DNA of 64,000 nucleotides from JAFGCL01 sp964492335 (GTDB taxonomy: Bacteria > Chloroflexota > Dehalococcoidia > UBA2247 > RBG-13-53-26): NCBI GenBank assembly GCA_964492335.1, contig CAZBJX010000006.1, forward strand, positions 28,181 through 92,180. Reading direction: 5' to 3'. Positions 25,640 through 34,208 of this stretch are shown one piece after another (within the stretch, counting starts at the first letter, position 1; each line of letters starts with the position of its first letter). Below the pieces are notes generated by a model. It worked only from the letters and a program-made list of their open reading frames with translations, had not been told where the DNA came from and made no database searches. The position numbers and the translations under genes are program-made.

Positions 25640-26641
25640 TCATCCGGGCAGGCCCCGCATGAAGCGCGCCGTTTCCTCGGGCAGCGCGCTGTTGATGAAC
25701 ATCCCGGAGCCGATCTCGAACCCGGCGACCTCGGTGGTCCGGGGCACTATCTTCACGTGCCACTGGTAGAAGTCGGCGCGCTCTTCTCCCACCGGGGCGC
25801 TGTCAATGACCAGGTTGAAATCGGGGTCGTCGAGGCCGCGGTACAGCTTCTGCAGGGTGGTCCGCAGCACCCGCGCCAGGTGCTCGATGTCCTCCGCCGT
25901 GGCCTGGCTGAAGCTGGCCTGGCCGGCCTTCGGCACTATCCAGGTCTCGAAGGGCCGGTGGGAGGCGAAGGGGTGGAAGACAACGCATCCGGGGGTGTCC
26001 ATCACCACCCTGGTCCCGGCTGCCAGCTCGCGCGCGGCCAGGTCGGCGCAAAGGCAACGGCCGTGGTCGTCGTAGTAGCTGACGGCCACCGCGAGTTTGT
26101 TCCTGATATGCCCGGGGACGACGGCCGTGGCCACCAGCTGCGAGTGCGGATGCTCCAGCGAGGTGCCGGCCGCGGGGCCGTGGTTCTTGAAGATAATGAT
26201 GGACTTGATGGCGGGGGCCCGGGTCAGGGCCTGATATCTCTGCTGCCATGCCTGCAGAACGGCCCTCACCTCCTCCTCTTCCATCCCGGCCAGGTGCCTG
26301 TTGTGCACCGGCGTCTCCACGATCACCTCGTGAATCCCCGTGCCCGCCATGCTCAGGAAGAGCCCGCCGTCGATCTTCCGGGAGGTATCGCCGCCGGGGC
26401 TGACCGCAGGGTACTTGTTGGGGATGACCTTGACCTTCCAGGGGCCGCCCGCGGGTCCCGCAATGGTCAGGGATGCCGGGGGCGTCAGGCCCTCGTTGCC
26501 GGGGCAGAACGGGCACGAGCTGACGAAGGCGGGCTTCTCGGACCGCGGCGCCCTGCGGGCATGCTCTGAAGGCCGCTTTCCCCTTTCTGCGGCCATGATC
26601 ACCCATTCTTTGGTTGTGGGGTCCTGTCTCATCTCCGACAT
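25640..26641 (-). CDS. galT: Galactose-1-phosphate uridylyltransferase-like HIT protein
   Basis: A 333-residue GalT family protein. The N-terminal zinc motif is CPFCPGNE, and the active site is HPHSQ (in GTSLEHPHSQLVA), where the second His forms the nucleotidyl-enzyme. Further family signatures are NKYPAVSP, IVETPVHNRHL and DFYQWHVKIVPR. GalT exchanges UMP between UDP-glucose and galactose-1-phosphate; relatives of this length also use ADP-sugars and phosphate. The link with treT suggests nucleotide-glucose metabolism for trehalose rather than a Leloir pathway, as no galactokinase or epimerase is near. GAAGGA precedes the ATG. Confidence 0.82.
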   Translation of the reverse strand: MSEMRQDPTTKEWVIMAAERGKRPSEHARRAPRSEKPAFVSSCPFCPGNEGLTPPASLTIAGPAGGPWKVKVIPNKYPAVSPGGDTSRKIDGGLFLSMAGTGIHEVIVETPVHNRHLAGMEEEEVRAVLQAWQQRYQALTRAPAIKSIIIFKNHGPAAGTSLEHPHSQLVATAVVPGHIRNKLAVAVSYYDDHGRCLCADLAARELAAGTRVVMDTPGCVVFHPFASHRPFETWIVPKAGQASFSQATAEDIEHLARVLRTTLQKLYRGLDDPDFNLVIDSAPVGEERADFYQWHVKIVPRTTEVAGFEIGSGMFINSALPEETARFMRGLPG

Positions 26642-27192
26642 GGTTCCTTCTCGACGAGCGCGGCAGGCTGCGGACTTCCGGGCTGGCGGTCATCGTTGCC
26701 TGCAAGCGGCCCGGAGGCGGGGAAGGGGGCCCAGTCCGGCGGCCCCGTCAGGACTCTGCTCGTATTTGTCACGAGTATTATACCGTCGCCGGCGCCAGGT
26801 CGGCCAACTCGCTGCCCGTCCGGCGCCGGCAGGCCCGGCGTCCCTCTGTGATATACTCTGAAGCATACGATGGGCGCTGCGCCCGAGGCTGACGCTGCGC
26901 TCCGACCGTGGCCGCTGCGGCGCACGGCCGGCATCTTCAGGAGGCAGGCCCCGGGGATGGAGGGCACACGATCGTACGACGCGGAGGATGACGGAGCCGC
27001 CGTCATGCTGGAACGCTCGGTGGGGGGATCGTGACCGGCGCGGGAGTGCACGGGATGTGCGGCTATCACGCGGCGGTGGCCGAGTTGCGCCGCCTGTCGG
27101 GAGCCCGGCGGAGAGAGCGGGAGGAGCGGGCCATCTGGGAGTCGCCAGGTTGACATAACTCCAAGGAGGGCAAAGACAAGGAGGGCAGGGAC
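26642..27192. other. 551-nt stretch without a convincing gene
   Basis: A minus-strand TATAAT (complement at 26777-26782), followed downstream by an inverted repeat CTCGT-N7-ACGAG (26759-26775), is a plausible galT/treT promoter with an operator. Two short plus-strand frames exist: 26870-27034 (54 residues, no recognisable motif) and 27055-27153 (32 residues, MCGYHAAVAELRR..., Arg-rich, with a weak Shine-Dalgarno sequence). Neither can be supported by homology. A TTGACATAA copy occurs at 27150-27158. Otherwise nothing was seen. Confidence 0.5.
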
Positions 27193-27693
27193 ATGGAAGG
27201 GCGGGATGTAGCGCACTCCACGGTGACGCTGGCGCAGATGGTCTGGCCGGCCATGGCCGGCCGGGCTGGCTTTGCCCACGGGGGCGAGATCATGAAGCTG
27301 ATGGACGGGGCCGCGGCCGTCGCCGCCGTCAAGCACTGCCACCGGGACTCGGTGACGGCCCGGGTGGATGGGATCAACTTCTACCGGCCGGTGAGGCTGT
27401 ACGACTTCGTCACCGTCACTGCCTGCCTCACCTTCGTGGGCCGATCGTCCATGGAGGTGCTGGTGGAGGTGTGGACGGAGGACATCGCCAGGGAGACGAA
27501 GGAGCATGCGCTGACGGCCTATTTCATCATGGTGGCGGTGGATGAGACGGGCCGGCCGGCCGAGGTGCCGCCGCTGCTCGTGACCACGGACAGCGAGAAG
27601 GCGCTGTGGGAGCAGGGGAAGCGCCGGTACCATGCCTGCAAGGCGGACATCCTCTCCGATGATGACAGCTACAGGGTGTGCCGCGAGGGATAA
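27193..27693 (+). CDS. Acyl-CoA thioesterase, hotdog fold
   Basis: A 166-residue single hotdog-domain protein. The typical helix region reads FAHGGEIMKLMDGAAAVAA, followed by DGINFYRPVRLYDFVTVTA and the strand SMEVLVEVWTED with AYFIMVAVDE. This matches YciA/BFIT-like acyl-CoA thioesterases, where the Asp/Gly of HGGxxMxxxD serves in catalysis. They cleave acyl-CoA to free acid and CoA. The ATG has AAGGAGG eight bases upstream. It stands alone between the GalT gene and the convergent glutaredoxin gene. Confidence 0.88.
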   Translation: MEGRDVAHSTVTLAQMVWPAMAGRAGFAHGGEIMKLMDGAAAVAAVKHCHRDSVTARVDGINFYRPVRLYDFVTVTACLTFVGRSSMEVLVEVWTEDIARETKEHALTAYFIMVAVDETGRPAEVPPLLVTTDSEKALWEQGKRRYHACKADILSDDDSYRVCREG

Positions 27694-27764
27694 CCGGCAG
27701 CTGCGTGCAGCGGCCCTGTCAGCGGGCAGGTGGGGGCGGTCCTCTCAATGGTCAGCCCCTCAGG

Positions 27765-28316
27765 CTACACCACGGCCTCGGTCTGCATCCTGTGCTCGCC
27801 CCGCAGGAACCCCACGGTCAGCCGGTGGCCCGGCGCCAGCCCGGCCAGCACCCGGGCCAGGTCGTCCGCGGTGCTGATGGGGCGCAGGTTGACCTCGATG
27901 ATGATATCACCCTGCTGCAGGCCGGCGCTCTCCGCCGGCGAGCCGGGCCTGACGCTGCCCACGAAGGCCCCGAAGAGTGGCACGGCCCCCGCCTTCCTGG
28001 AGACCCTGCTGGCGTCGGCGATCTTGAGGCCGAAGGACACCCTCGGAGGGGCCTTGGCCCCGCCCGGCCCGGTCCCCGGCCCGCCCCGGGCGGCCAGCAG
28101 CTCTTCCAGCCGCTGCCGGTCGAACCCGATGACGTGCTCGTCGCCCACCGCGATCACGGGGACGCCCATCTGGTTGGTCCTGCGCACCATTTCCTCGGCG
28201 GCCACACGGTCCTTCGAGACGTCCTTCTCGATGTAGGGGATGCCCTTCTGCGAAAGGAACTCCTTCGCGTAGACGCAATACGGTCAAGTCGGGGTCGTGT
28301 AGAGCGTGATTTCCAT
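27765..28316 (-). CDS. Glutaredoxin-like selenoprotein fused to a PDZ domain (Sec11, UPYC motif)
   Basis: Read through the TGA at 28284-28286, the frame gives a 183-residue protein: MEITLYTTPT-Sec11-PYC-VYAKEFL, KGIPYIEKDVSKD, QMGVPVIAVGDEHVIGFDR (glutaredoxin/NrdH fold with cis-Pro in GVPV), then a linker and a PDZ domain (GAFVGSVRPGSPAESAGLQQ, GDIIIEVNLRPIS). Without readthrough only ten residues would be made and the redox motif would be lost. The ATG has GGGAGAAGG two bases upstream. A hairpin with an AGUUC loop starts 15 nt after the TGA. It follows clpB by 80 nt in a dnaJ-clpB-grx arrangement, so it may act in protein quality control, with the PDZ domain recruiting C-terminal tails. Confidence 0.88.
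28250..28268 (-). promoter_or_regulatory. Predicted bacterial SECIS element (glutaredoxin-PDZ)
   Basis: On the minus strand GCGAAGG-AGUUC-CUUUCGC forms seven pairs (one G-U) with a five-base loop having G second. The loop begins 22 nt after the UGA at 28286-28284. Position and loop resemble the element of the peroxiredoxin-like gene. Confidence 0.75.
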
Positions 28317-28353
28317 TGCCTTCTCCCTTCAGGACTTGTCCCGGCCGGCAACC

Positions 28354-28381
28354 CCGGGCCGGGCCCGCGCGCCCGGCCCGG
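28354..28381 (-). terminator. GC-rich hairpin between clpB and the glutaredoxin gene
   Basis: Perfect 11-bp arms (CCGGGCCGGGC and its complement) around a six-base loop. No U-tract follows. It could reduce transcription from clpB into the downstream selenoprotein gene or protect the upstream message. Confidence 0.4.
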
Positions 28382-28396
28382 ACCCGATGAGCGCGG

Positions 28397-31048
28397 CTAC
28401 GGCCCGCGGCGGCCGGCTGCGGACTTGTTGTCGGCCTTCCCGGCCGGCTTCTCTTCAGCCTCCCGGGCCTTCTCAAACATGATGCCGTCATCCCCGGCGT
28501 CGATGGTCACCCGGTCGCCGTCCTTGAACGTGCCGTCCAGCACCTTGAAGGCCAGCGGGTCCAGCATGCGCCGCTGGATGGTCCGCTTCAGGGGCCTGGC
28601 CCCGTAGTTCGGGTCGAAGCCTTCGCTCACCAGGAACTCCCGGGCGGCGTCGGTCAGCTCCACCGTCATGTGGCGCTCCTCCAGCCTCCGCTGCAGGCCC
28701 CTCATCTGGATGTCGACGATCTGCATGATCTGGTCGCGGCTAAGGGTGTGGAAGATGATGATCTCGTCCACCCGGTTGAGGAACTCCGGCCGGAAGTGCG
28801 AGCGCAGCTCCTCGGTGACGCGCTGGCGGACCTCGTCCTCGCGGTCCGGGCCCAGGTCGGTGAACCAGTGACTGCCCAGGTTGCTGGTCATGATGACCAC
28901 GGTGTTCTTGAAATCGACGGTGCGGCCGTGGCCGTCGGTCAGCCGGCCGTCCTCCAGTATCTGCAGCAGGGTATTGAAGACATCCGCGTGGGCCTTCTCG
29001 ATCTCGTCGAAGAGCACCACGGAGTACGGGCGCCGCCGCACGGCCTCCGTAAGCTGCCCCCCCTCGTCGTAGCCGATGTACCCCGGCGGAGCGCCGATGA
29101 GCCGGGACACGGTATGCTTCTCCATGTACTCAGACATGTCCAGCCTTATCATGGCCTGCTCGTCGTCGAACAGGAACTCCGCCAGCGCCCGGGCCAGCTC
29201 CGTCTTGCCCACGCCCGTGGGGCCCAGGAAGATGAAGCTCCCCAGGGGGCGGTTGGGGTCCTGGAGCCCCGCCCTGGCGCGCCGGATGGCATTGCTCACG
29301 GCGCTCAGGGCCTCGTCCTGCCCCACCACGCGCTGGTGAAGGCGGTCCTCCATCGTCAGCAGCTTGTGGACCTCGCCCTCCACCAGCTTGCTGACGGGGA
29401 TGCCGGTCCAGTGGCTCAAGACCTCGGCGATGTCCTCTTCGTCCACCTCTTCCTTGAGCATCCTCTCGCCGTGGCCGGTGTCGGCCAGGCCGTCCTCCAT
29501 TTCCTTCAGGCTCTTGATCAGATCCACCAGGCTGCCGTACTTGAGGCGGGCCGCCCTCTCCAGGTCTCCGGACTGCTCGGCCTGCGCCACTTCCACCTTG
29601 GCCTGCTCGATCTGCTCCTTGAGCCTCTGCATGCCGCCGATGGACTCCTTCTCCTGCTGCCACTGCGCCCGCAGGCGGTTGCCCCGCTCCTTCAGGTCGG
29701 CCAGCTCCTTGTCGATGTTGGCCAGCCTCTCCTTCGACGTGCTGTCGGTCTCCCTCATGAGCGCCTGTCGCTCGATCTCCAGCTGCATGGTGCGCCGCTG
29801 CACTTCGTCGAGATTGGCGGGCACGCTGTCGATCTCCATGCGCAGCCGGCTGGCCGCCTCGTCCACCAGGTCGATGGCCTTGTCCGGCAGGAAACGGTCG
29901 CTGATGTAGCGGTGGGACAGCACGGCGGCGGCCACCATGGCGGCGTCCTTGATGCGCACGCCGTGGTGCACCTCGTAGCGCTCCTTCAGGCCGCGCAGGA
30001 TGCTGATGGTGTCCTCCACCGAGGGCTCCACCACCATCACCGGCTGGAAACGGCGCTCCAGGGCGGCATCCTTCTCGATGTGCTTGCGGTACTCGTTGAG
30101 AGTGGTGGCCCCCACGCAGTGCAGCTCCCCTCGGGCCAGCATGGGCTTAAGCATGTTGGAGGCGTCCATGGCGCCCTCGGCGGCGCCGGCGCCGATCACC
30201 GTGTGCAGCTCGTCGATGAAGAGGATGGTCCGGCCCTCGGACTCGGTGATCTCGCGGAGCACCGCCTTGAGCCTCTCCTCGAACTCCCCCCGGTACTTGG
30301 TGCCGGCCACCATGGAGCCCAGGTCCATGGCCACCAGGCGCTTGTCCTTCAGCCCTTCGGGCACGTCCCCCTTCACGATGCGCTGGGCCAGCCCCTCGAC
30401 GATGGCCGTCTTGCCCACGCCCGGCTCGCCGATGAGGACCGGGTTGTTCTTGGTGCGCCGCGACAGGACCTGGATCACGCGGCGGATCTCCTTGTCGCGC
30501 CCGATCACCGGGTCGAGCTTGCCGCGGCGGGCGATCTCCGTCAGGTCCCGGCCGTATTTCTCCAGGGCCTGGTACTTCCCCTCGGGGTTGAGGTCCGTCA
30601 CCCGCTGGCCCCCGCGGATGGTAGTCAGCGCCTGGTAGATGCTGTCCCTGGTGACGCCGTGGCTGTCGAGCAGCCGGGTGGCCGGGCCCTTTTCGCCGTC
30701 GGCGACAATGGCCGTCAGCAGGTGCTCGGTGCTGACATAGTCGTCCCTGAGCCGCTCGGCTTCCTGCCGGGCGTTGTCCAGGGCCCTCTTCAAACGGGGG
30801 GACATGACCAGCTGCACCGGGCCGTATGCCTTCGGCTGCCGGTCCAGCTCGGCCTTCATCTGCTGCCTGACCTGCCGCAGGTCCACACCCAGCTTCAGCA
30901 GCAACTGCGGGACCACGCCGTCGGCCTGCTCCAGCAGGGCCGTCAGCAGGTGCTCCACGTCCAGCTGACTGTGATTGGCGTTCTCGGCGATCTGCTGGGC
31001 CGCCAGGATGGCCTCCTGGGCCTTCTCAGTGAACTTGTTCAGGTCCAT
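28397..31048 (-). CDS. clpB: ATP-dependent chaperone ClpB
   Basis: An 883-residue Hsp100 disaggregase. Order: Clp N-domain (FTEKAQEAILAAQQIAENAN, DVEHLLTALLEQ), first AAA+ with Walker A GEPGVGKTA, the coiled-coil middle domain (about residues 410-520, Glu/Lys/Arg-rich), second AAA+ with Walker A GPTGVGKTE, and the C-terminal D2-small domain. The coiled coil separates ClpB from ClpA/ClpC. It rescues aggregated proteins together with DnaK/DnaJ. GGTGAGGAGG precedes the ATG. It lies 44 nt after dnaJ on the same strand, a stress operon; the short Lys/Ala-rich tail after the last helix is not conserved. Confidence 0.97.
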   Translation of the reverse strand: MDLNKFTEKAQEAILAAQQIAENANHSQLDVEHLLTALLEQADGVVPQLLLKLGVDLRQVRQQMKAELDRQPKAYGPVQLVMSPRLKRALDNARQEAERLRDDYVSTEHLLTAIVADGEKGPATRLLDSHGVTRDSIYQALTTIRGGQRVTDLNPEGKYQALEKYGRDLTEIARRGKLDPVIGRDKEIRRVIQVLSRRTKNNPVLIGEPGVGKTAIVEGLAQRIVKGDVPEGLKDKRLVAMDLGSMVAGTKYRGEFEERLKAVLREITESEGRTILFIDELHTVIGAGAAEGAMDASNMLKPMLARGELHCVGATTLNEYRKHIEKDAALERRFQPVMVVEPSVEDTISILRGLKERYEVHHGVRIKDAAMVAAAVLSHRYISDRFLPDKAIDLVDEAASRLRMEIDSVPANLDEVQRRTMQLEIERQALMRETDSTSKERLANIDKELADLKERGNRLRAQWQQEKESIGGMQRLKEQIEQAKVEVAQAEQSGDLERAARLKYGSLVDLIKSLKEMEDGLADTGHGERMLKEEVDEEDIAEVLSHWTGIPVSKLVEGEVHKLLTMEDRLHQRVVGQDEALSAVSNAIRRARAGLQDPNRPLGSFIFLGPTGVGKTELARALAEFLFDDEQAMIRLDMSEYMEKHTVSRLIGAPPGYIGYDEGGQLTEAVRRRPYSVVLFDEIEKAHADVFNTLLQILEDGRLTDGHGRTVDFKNTVVIMTSNLGSHWFTDLGPDREDEVRQRVTEELRSHFRPEFLNRVDEIIIFHTLSRDQIMQIVDIQMRGLQRRLEERHMTVELTDAAREFLVSEGFDPNYGARPLKRTIQRRMLDPLAFKVLDGTFKDGDRVTIDAGDDGIMFEKAREAEEKPAGKADNKSAAGRRGP

Positions 31049-31092
31049 GCCTCCTCACCTCTCATTCCGGGGGTTGTCGGCGCGCCGCCGCA

Positions 31093-32106
31093 TCATCCGC
31101 GCAGCCGGGCCAGCTCCTCGAAGAGCTTGCGCTCCTTGTCCGAGAGCTTGTCCGGAAGCACGACCGATACCTCCGCGAGGAGGTCGCCGTGCTGTGCCGG
31201 CTCGCCCAGCCGCGGCATGCCCTTGCCCTTGAGCCGGAACACCCGCCCGTTCTGCGTCTCGGCCGGGATCTTCAGCGCCACCTTGCCGTTCAGGTTGGGG
31301 ACGGTCACCTCACCTCCCAGCACCGCCGTCGTCAGGGGCACTTTGAGCCTGGAGTGGAGGTCGTCCCCCTTGCGCTCGAAGGTGCTGTGCGGCAGGATGT
31401 GCACCACCAGGTAGAGGTCGCCGGCCGGGCCGCCTCCCATCCCCGGCCCTCCCTGCCCCGCCAGCCGCACCTTCGACCCCTCCTGCACGCCGGCCGGGAT
31501 CCTGGCCTCTATGCGGCGGGACTTCCCGCTGCCGCCCTCCATCTGGAACATGCGGGTGGTCCCGCTGTATGCCTCCTCCAGGGTGATCTCTATGGGCTGC
31601 TCGAAGTCCTGGCCCCGCCGCGCCCGCCCGGCGGTGCGGTAGCGCCCGCCGGCGCCCGGGCCCGCACCGGGTTGGTCGCCGAAGAAGGTGTGGAAGAAGC
31701 TGGAGAAGGGGCTCTCACCGCCGCCGCCGAAGAGGTCCTGCAGGTCCTCCTCGGTCATGGTCTGGTAGTGGACGCCGCCGCCGCCGCGGCTGCCTGGCTG
31801 GCCGGCGCCGGCGAAACCGTAGCGGCTCCAGTCGAACGGCTGCCCGCCGGCCCCGCCGCCGGCCTTCTGCCACTGCTCGTACTCCTTCCAGTGGGCCCCG
31901 AGCTCGTCGTACTTCTTGCGCTTCTCCTGGTCTCCGAGGACCTCGTAGGCTTCGTTGATCTCCTTGAACCTGGCCTCGGCTTCCTTGTTGCCGGGGTTCA
32001 CGTCCGGATGGTGCTGGCGGGCGAGCTTGCGGTAGGCCGCCTTGATTTCCTTGGCGGTGGCCTTCTTGTCCACGCCCATTATCTTGTAGTAGTCCTTGTA
32101 GTCCAT
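31093..32106 (-). CDS. DnaJ-class chaperone, CbpA type
   Basis: A 337-residue protein: J-domain (YKIMGVDKKATAKEIKAAYR, HPD in QHHPDVNP), a Gly-rich linker, and two C-terminal substrate-binding beta domains (EEAYSGTTRMFQMEG, IPAGVQEGSKVRLAGQGGPG). It lacks the four CxxCxGxG zinc repeats of true DnaJ, so it is of the CbpA type. It stimulates DnaK ATPase and presents substrates. It is the first gene of a run with clpB. GAGGTGAGAG precedes the ATG. Confidence 0.93.
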   Translation of the reverse strand: MDYKDYYKIMGVDKKATAKEIKAAYRKLARQHHPDVNPGNKEAEARFKEINEAYEVLGDQEKRKKYDELGAHWKEYEQWQKAGGGAGGQPFDWSRYGFAGAGQPGSRGGGGVHYQTMTEEDLQDLFGGGGESPFSSFFHTFFGDQPGAGPGAGGRYRTAGRARRGQDFEQPIEITLEEAYSGTTRMFQMEGGSGKSRRIEARIPAGVQEGSKVRLAGQGGPGMGGGPAGDLYLVVHILPHSTFERKGDDLHSRLKVPLTTAVLGGEVTVPNLNGKVALKIPAETQNGRVFRLKGKGMPRLGEPAQHGDLLAEVSVVLPDKLSDKERKLFEELARLRG

Positions 32107-32142
32107 GCTCTCACCTCAGTCCGGCGTATGGCCTCCGGAGTC

Positions 32143-32172
32143 ATCATGACCGCAACCGGTCCCTCCAGTCAA
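32143..32172 (-). promoter_or_regulatory. Possible promoter of the dnaJ-clpB operon
   Basis: On the minus strand TTGACT (complement at 32167-32172), an 18-nt spacer and CATGAT (complement at 32143-32148). The -10 matches the consensus at only four of six positions. No CIRCE (HrcA) repeat was found nearby. Confidence 0.35.
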
Positions 32173-32273
32173 TAGCTTCAGCCAGATCACTCGGGAAGCC
32201 CCGGCGGCCCTCTTCCCGCCGGCGGTCTCCAGCCTTCCCCGGCCGTTGCCCCGATCGGTCCGCCATGCCGGCT

Positions 32274-32522
32274 TCAGTTGTTGCTCAGAGCCACCTCCCG
32301 CCGCTGCCGGTGCTTCTCCGGCGCCCTCACCGTGATACAGCCGATGAGCCGGTCCGCCAGGTCCTGGCAGTCATCGTAGAGCGGGCAGTCCCGGCATCCG
32401 TTGTTCTGCCGGCTGCAGGCCTCGGCCCATCGCTCGATGATGGAATCGTCCTGTTTCTTAGGGTACCACCGGGCTCCCTTGCGGCGTCTGGGTGTTCCTT
32501 CTCTGGGTTGCCTCATTGCCAT
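32274..32522 (-). CDS. Small cysteine-containing protein of unknown function
   Basis: An 82-residue basic protein, MAMRQPREGTPRRRKGARW at the start, then SIIERWAEACSRQNNGCRDC, PLYDDCQDLADRLIGC and a charged tail. The four to five cysteines (C-x6-C-x2-C-x5-C) could bind a metal or cluster. It starts 8 nt after the stop of the preceding small zinc-ribbon gene, so the two are probably a transcription unit. Not recognised as a named family. Confidence 0.55.
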   Translation of the reverse strand: MAMRQPREGTPRRRKGARWYPKKQDDSIIERWAEACSRQNNGCRDCPLYDDCQDLADRLIGCITVRAPEKHRQRREVALSNN

Positions 32523-32530
32523 CAACCTGC

Positions 32531-32800
32531 TCAGTTCTCGTGCGGAGAGCCGGCGCTCTTCCCGGCGCGCCGGCGGCCTTCGCGGGCCAGCCATTGCTCG
32601 AACTTCTCCATGTCGTTGTCTATCAGGCAGTCGGACAGGTAGTTGGGGAACTCGCGGCGCGCCCGGCACAACAGGCACACCCCGTGACTGGTGCGGGACT
32701 GGGCCGGGTCGATCATCCAGTGGTGTCGGCACCCGACCGCCTTGGCCGCGGCCCCCGTCGAGGGGTCTTGCTTCTCCGTCGTCGCTGCTATGTTGACCAT
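32531..32800 (-). CDS. Small zinc-ribbon-like protein
   Basis: An 89-residue protein with a half zinc finger GVCLLCRARREFPN and an upstream Cys-His pair (VGCRHHWMID). The pattern HHWMID ... SHGVCLLCRARREFPNYLSD resembles small uncharacterised proteins that I associate with Dehalococcoidia, possibly DNA-binding or regulatory. It is the first of two small genes on the minus strand, divergent from phosphofructokinase. The start ATG has GGGAAGAG upstream. Confidence 0.6.
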   Translation of the reverse strand: MVNIAATTEKQDPSTGAAAKAVGCRHHWMIDPAQSRTSHGVCLLCRARREFPNYLSDCLIDNDMEKFEQWLAREGRRRAGKSAGSPHEN

Positions 32801-32932
32801 TGCCTCTTCCCTCCGTTCGGGATCAAGGTATTCTATCGGTGCGGGTGCCGGGGTGTATGCGACTTAAGTCGCCGCGAGGACCTTCCCGCCGGCCGGAGCA
32901 GGCTTGCCGGAGGTCAGCCCGGCCCGAGGACG

Positions 32933-32961
32933 TTGACACTCGGCCCCGGTATCAATAGAAT
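32933..32961 (+). promoter_or_regulatory. Strong sigma-70-type promoter of phosphofructokinase
   Basis: TTGACA (32933-32938), a 17-nt spacer and TAGAAT (32956-32961). The ATG of the gene is at 32974, so transcription should begin about five or six bases before it. No Shine-Dalgarno sequence is present, so the mRNA is probably nearly leaderless. Confidence 0.75.
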
Positions 32962-32973
32962 TTACCCACTGCG

Positions 32974-34086
32974 ATGAAAAAGAGCCGGATCGGAATCCTC
33001 ACCGGGGGAGGCGACTGCGCCGGCCTCAACCCGGCCATCAAGTGGGTGGTGAAGACGGCCACGGATGACCGCCTTCAGGCGGAGCGCGGCATCGAGTGCC
33101 AGGTGGTCGGCATCCGCGACGGCTGGAAGGGGCTGGTGCGGGCCGGGGCGCCGGGCAATGACGGAGAGGGATGGCTGGTGCCCCTGGACCAGGGCATCGT
33201 GCGCACCTGGGACCGGTTCGGCGGCACCATGCTGGGCACCTCCCGGACCAATCCCTACGCCCCCGGGAACGACCAGTCGAAGAAGGTCCTGGAGAATATC
33301 GAGAGGCTGCGGCTGGACGCGCTGGTGGCCATCGGAGGCGAAGATACCCTGGGAGTGGCTGCCCGGCTGGTCCGGGAAGGCGTGAATCTGGTGGGCATCC
33401 CCAAGACGATCGACAAGGACCTCTGGGGCACCGACTACACGCTGGGCTTCGAGTCGGCGGTGAACGTCATCGTCGAGGAGATCGACCGGCTGCGCACCAC
33501 CGCGGGCTCCCACAAGAGGATATTCGTGGTGGAGACGATGGGGAGGACAGCCGGGTGGCTGGCCCTCGAAGGCGGGGAGTCCGCCGGCGCCTACATCATC
33601 CTCATCCCCGAGCACGACTTCTCCATTGACAGGGTGAACGAGCTGGTGCTTGAGGGCAGGAAGCGGGAATCCAGGTACGAGATCATCGTGGTGGCGGAGG
33701 GGGCCAAGCCCGCCGGCTGCGGAGAGTTTGTCCGGGATGGCGGCGTGGACGCCTTCGGCCACAAGGTCCTGGGCGGCATCGGTGAGGCGCTGGCCAAGCA
33801 GATCATGGAGGCGACCAGTGTGGAGACCCGCAGCGTGGTGCTCAGCCATCTCCAGCGCGGCGGTGCGCCGTGCGCCTACGACCGCAGGATGGGGCGGTAC
33901 TTCGGCATCGCGGCGGTGGACCTCCTGGTCAAGGGCGATTTCGGCAGGCTGGTCAGCTACCGGAACGGGCGGATCACATCGGTGCCCATCAGCGAGGTGG
34001 CGGGCAGGCTCAGCCTGGTCGACGTCAGGACACAGTACGACACTGAACGGTATAATGGTCGCAGGACCATCCTGCCCGGCGGCTAG
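32974..34086 (+). CDS. pfkA: 6-phosphofructokinase, PPi-type signature
   Basis: A 370-residue group A phosphofructokinase. The N-terminus is GILTGGGDCAGLN; the catalytic loop is PKTIDKD, and the phosphoryl-donor region is AIGGEDTLG. In ATP enzymes these read GGDGS and PGTIDND; the Lys in PKTID and the Asp after GGE are features of PPi-dependent enzymes, although the usual GGDD first Asp is Glu here. Fructose-6-phosphate contacts are visible (ETMGRTAGW, SHLQRGG). The donor is therefore probably PPi, making the step reversible. A class II aldolase follows 122 nt downstream, so the two form a glycolysis/gluconeogenesis pair. Confidence 0.88.
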   Translation: MKKSRIGILTGGGDCAGLNPAIKWVVKTATDDRLQAERGIECQVVGIRDGWKGLVRAGAPGNDGEGWLVPLDQGIVRTWDRFGGTMLGTSRTNPYAPGNDQSKKVLENIERLRLDALVAIGGEDTLGVAARLVREGVNLVGIPKTIDKDLWGTDYTLGFESAVNVIVEEIDRLRTTAGSHKRIFVVETMGRTAGWLALEGGESAGAYIILIPEHDFSIDRVNELVLEGRKRESRYEIIVVAEGAKPAGCGEFVRDGGVDAFGHKVLGGIGEALAKQIMEATSVETRSVVLSHLQRGGAPCAYDRRMGRYFGIAAVDLLVKGDFGRLVSYRNGRITSVPISEVAGRLSLVDVRTQYDTERYNGRRTILPGG

Positions 34087-34208
34087 GGGCACAAAGGTCG
34101 CCGTGGCCCGGGCCTCGATGCAGAGGCCCCGGCCGTGGCGCAGAAGCTGACCCCCGCCCCCGGCCGGGGCCGGGGGCAACGCCGAATACACAACGATGGA
34201 GAGAGAGA

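Noticed and set aside
28670..31414. Open frame of 914 codons opposite clpB and dnaJ.
   Set aside because: ClpB is unmistakable on the other strand; this frame has no motif.
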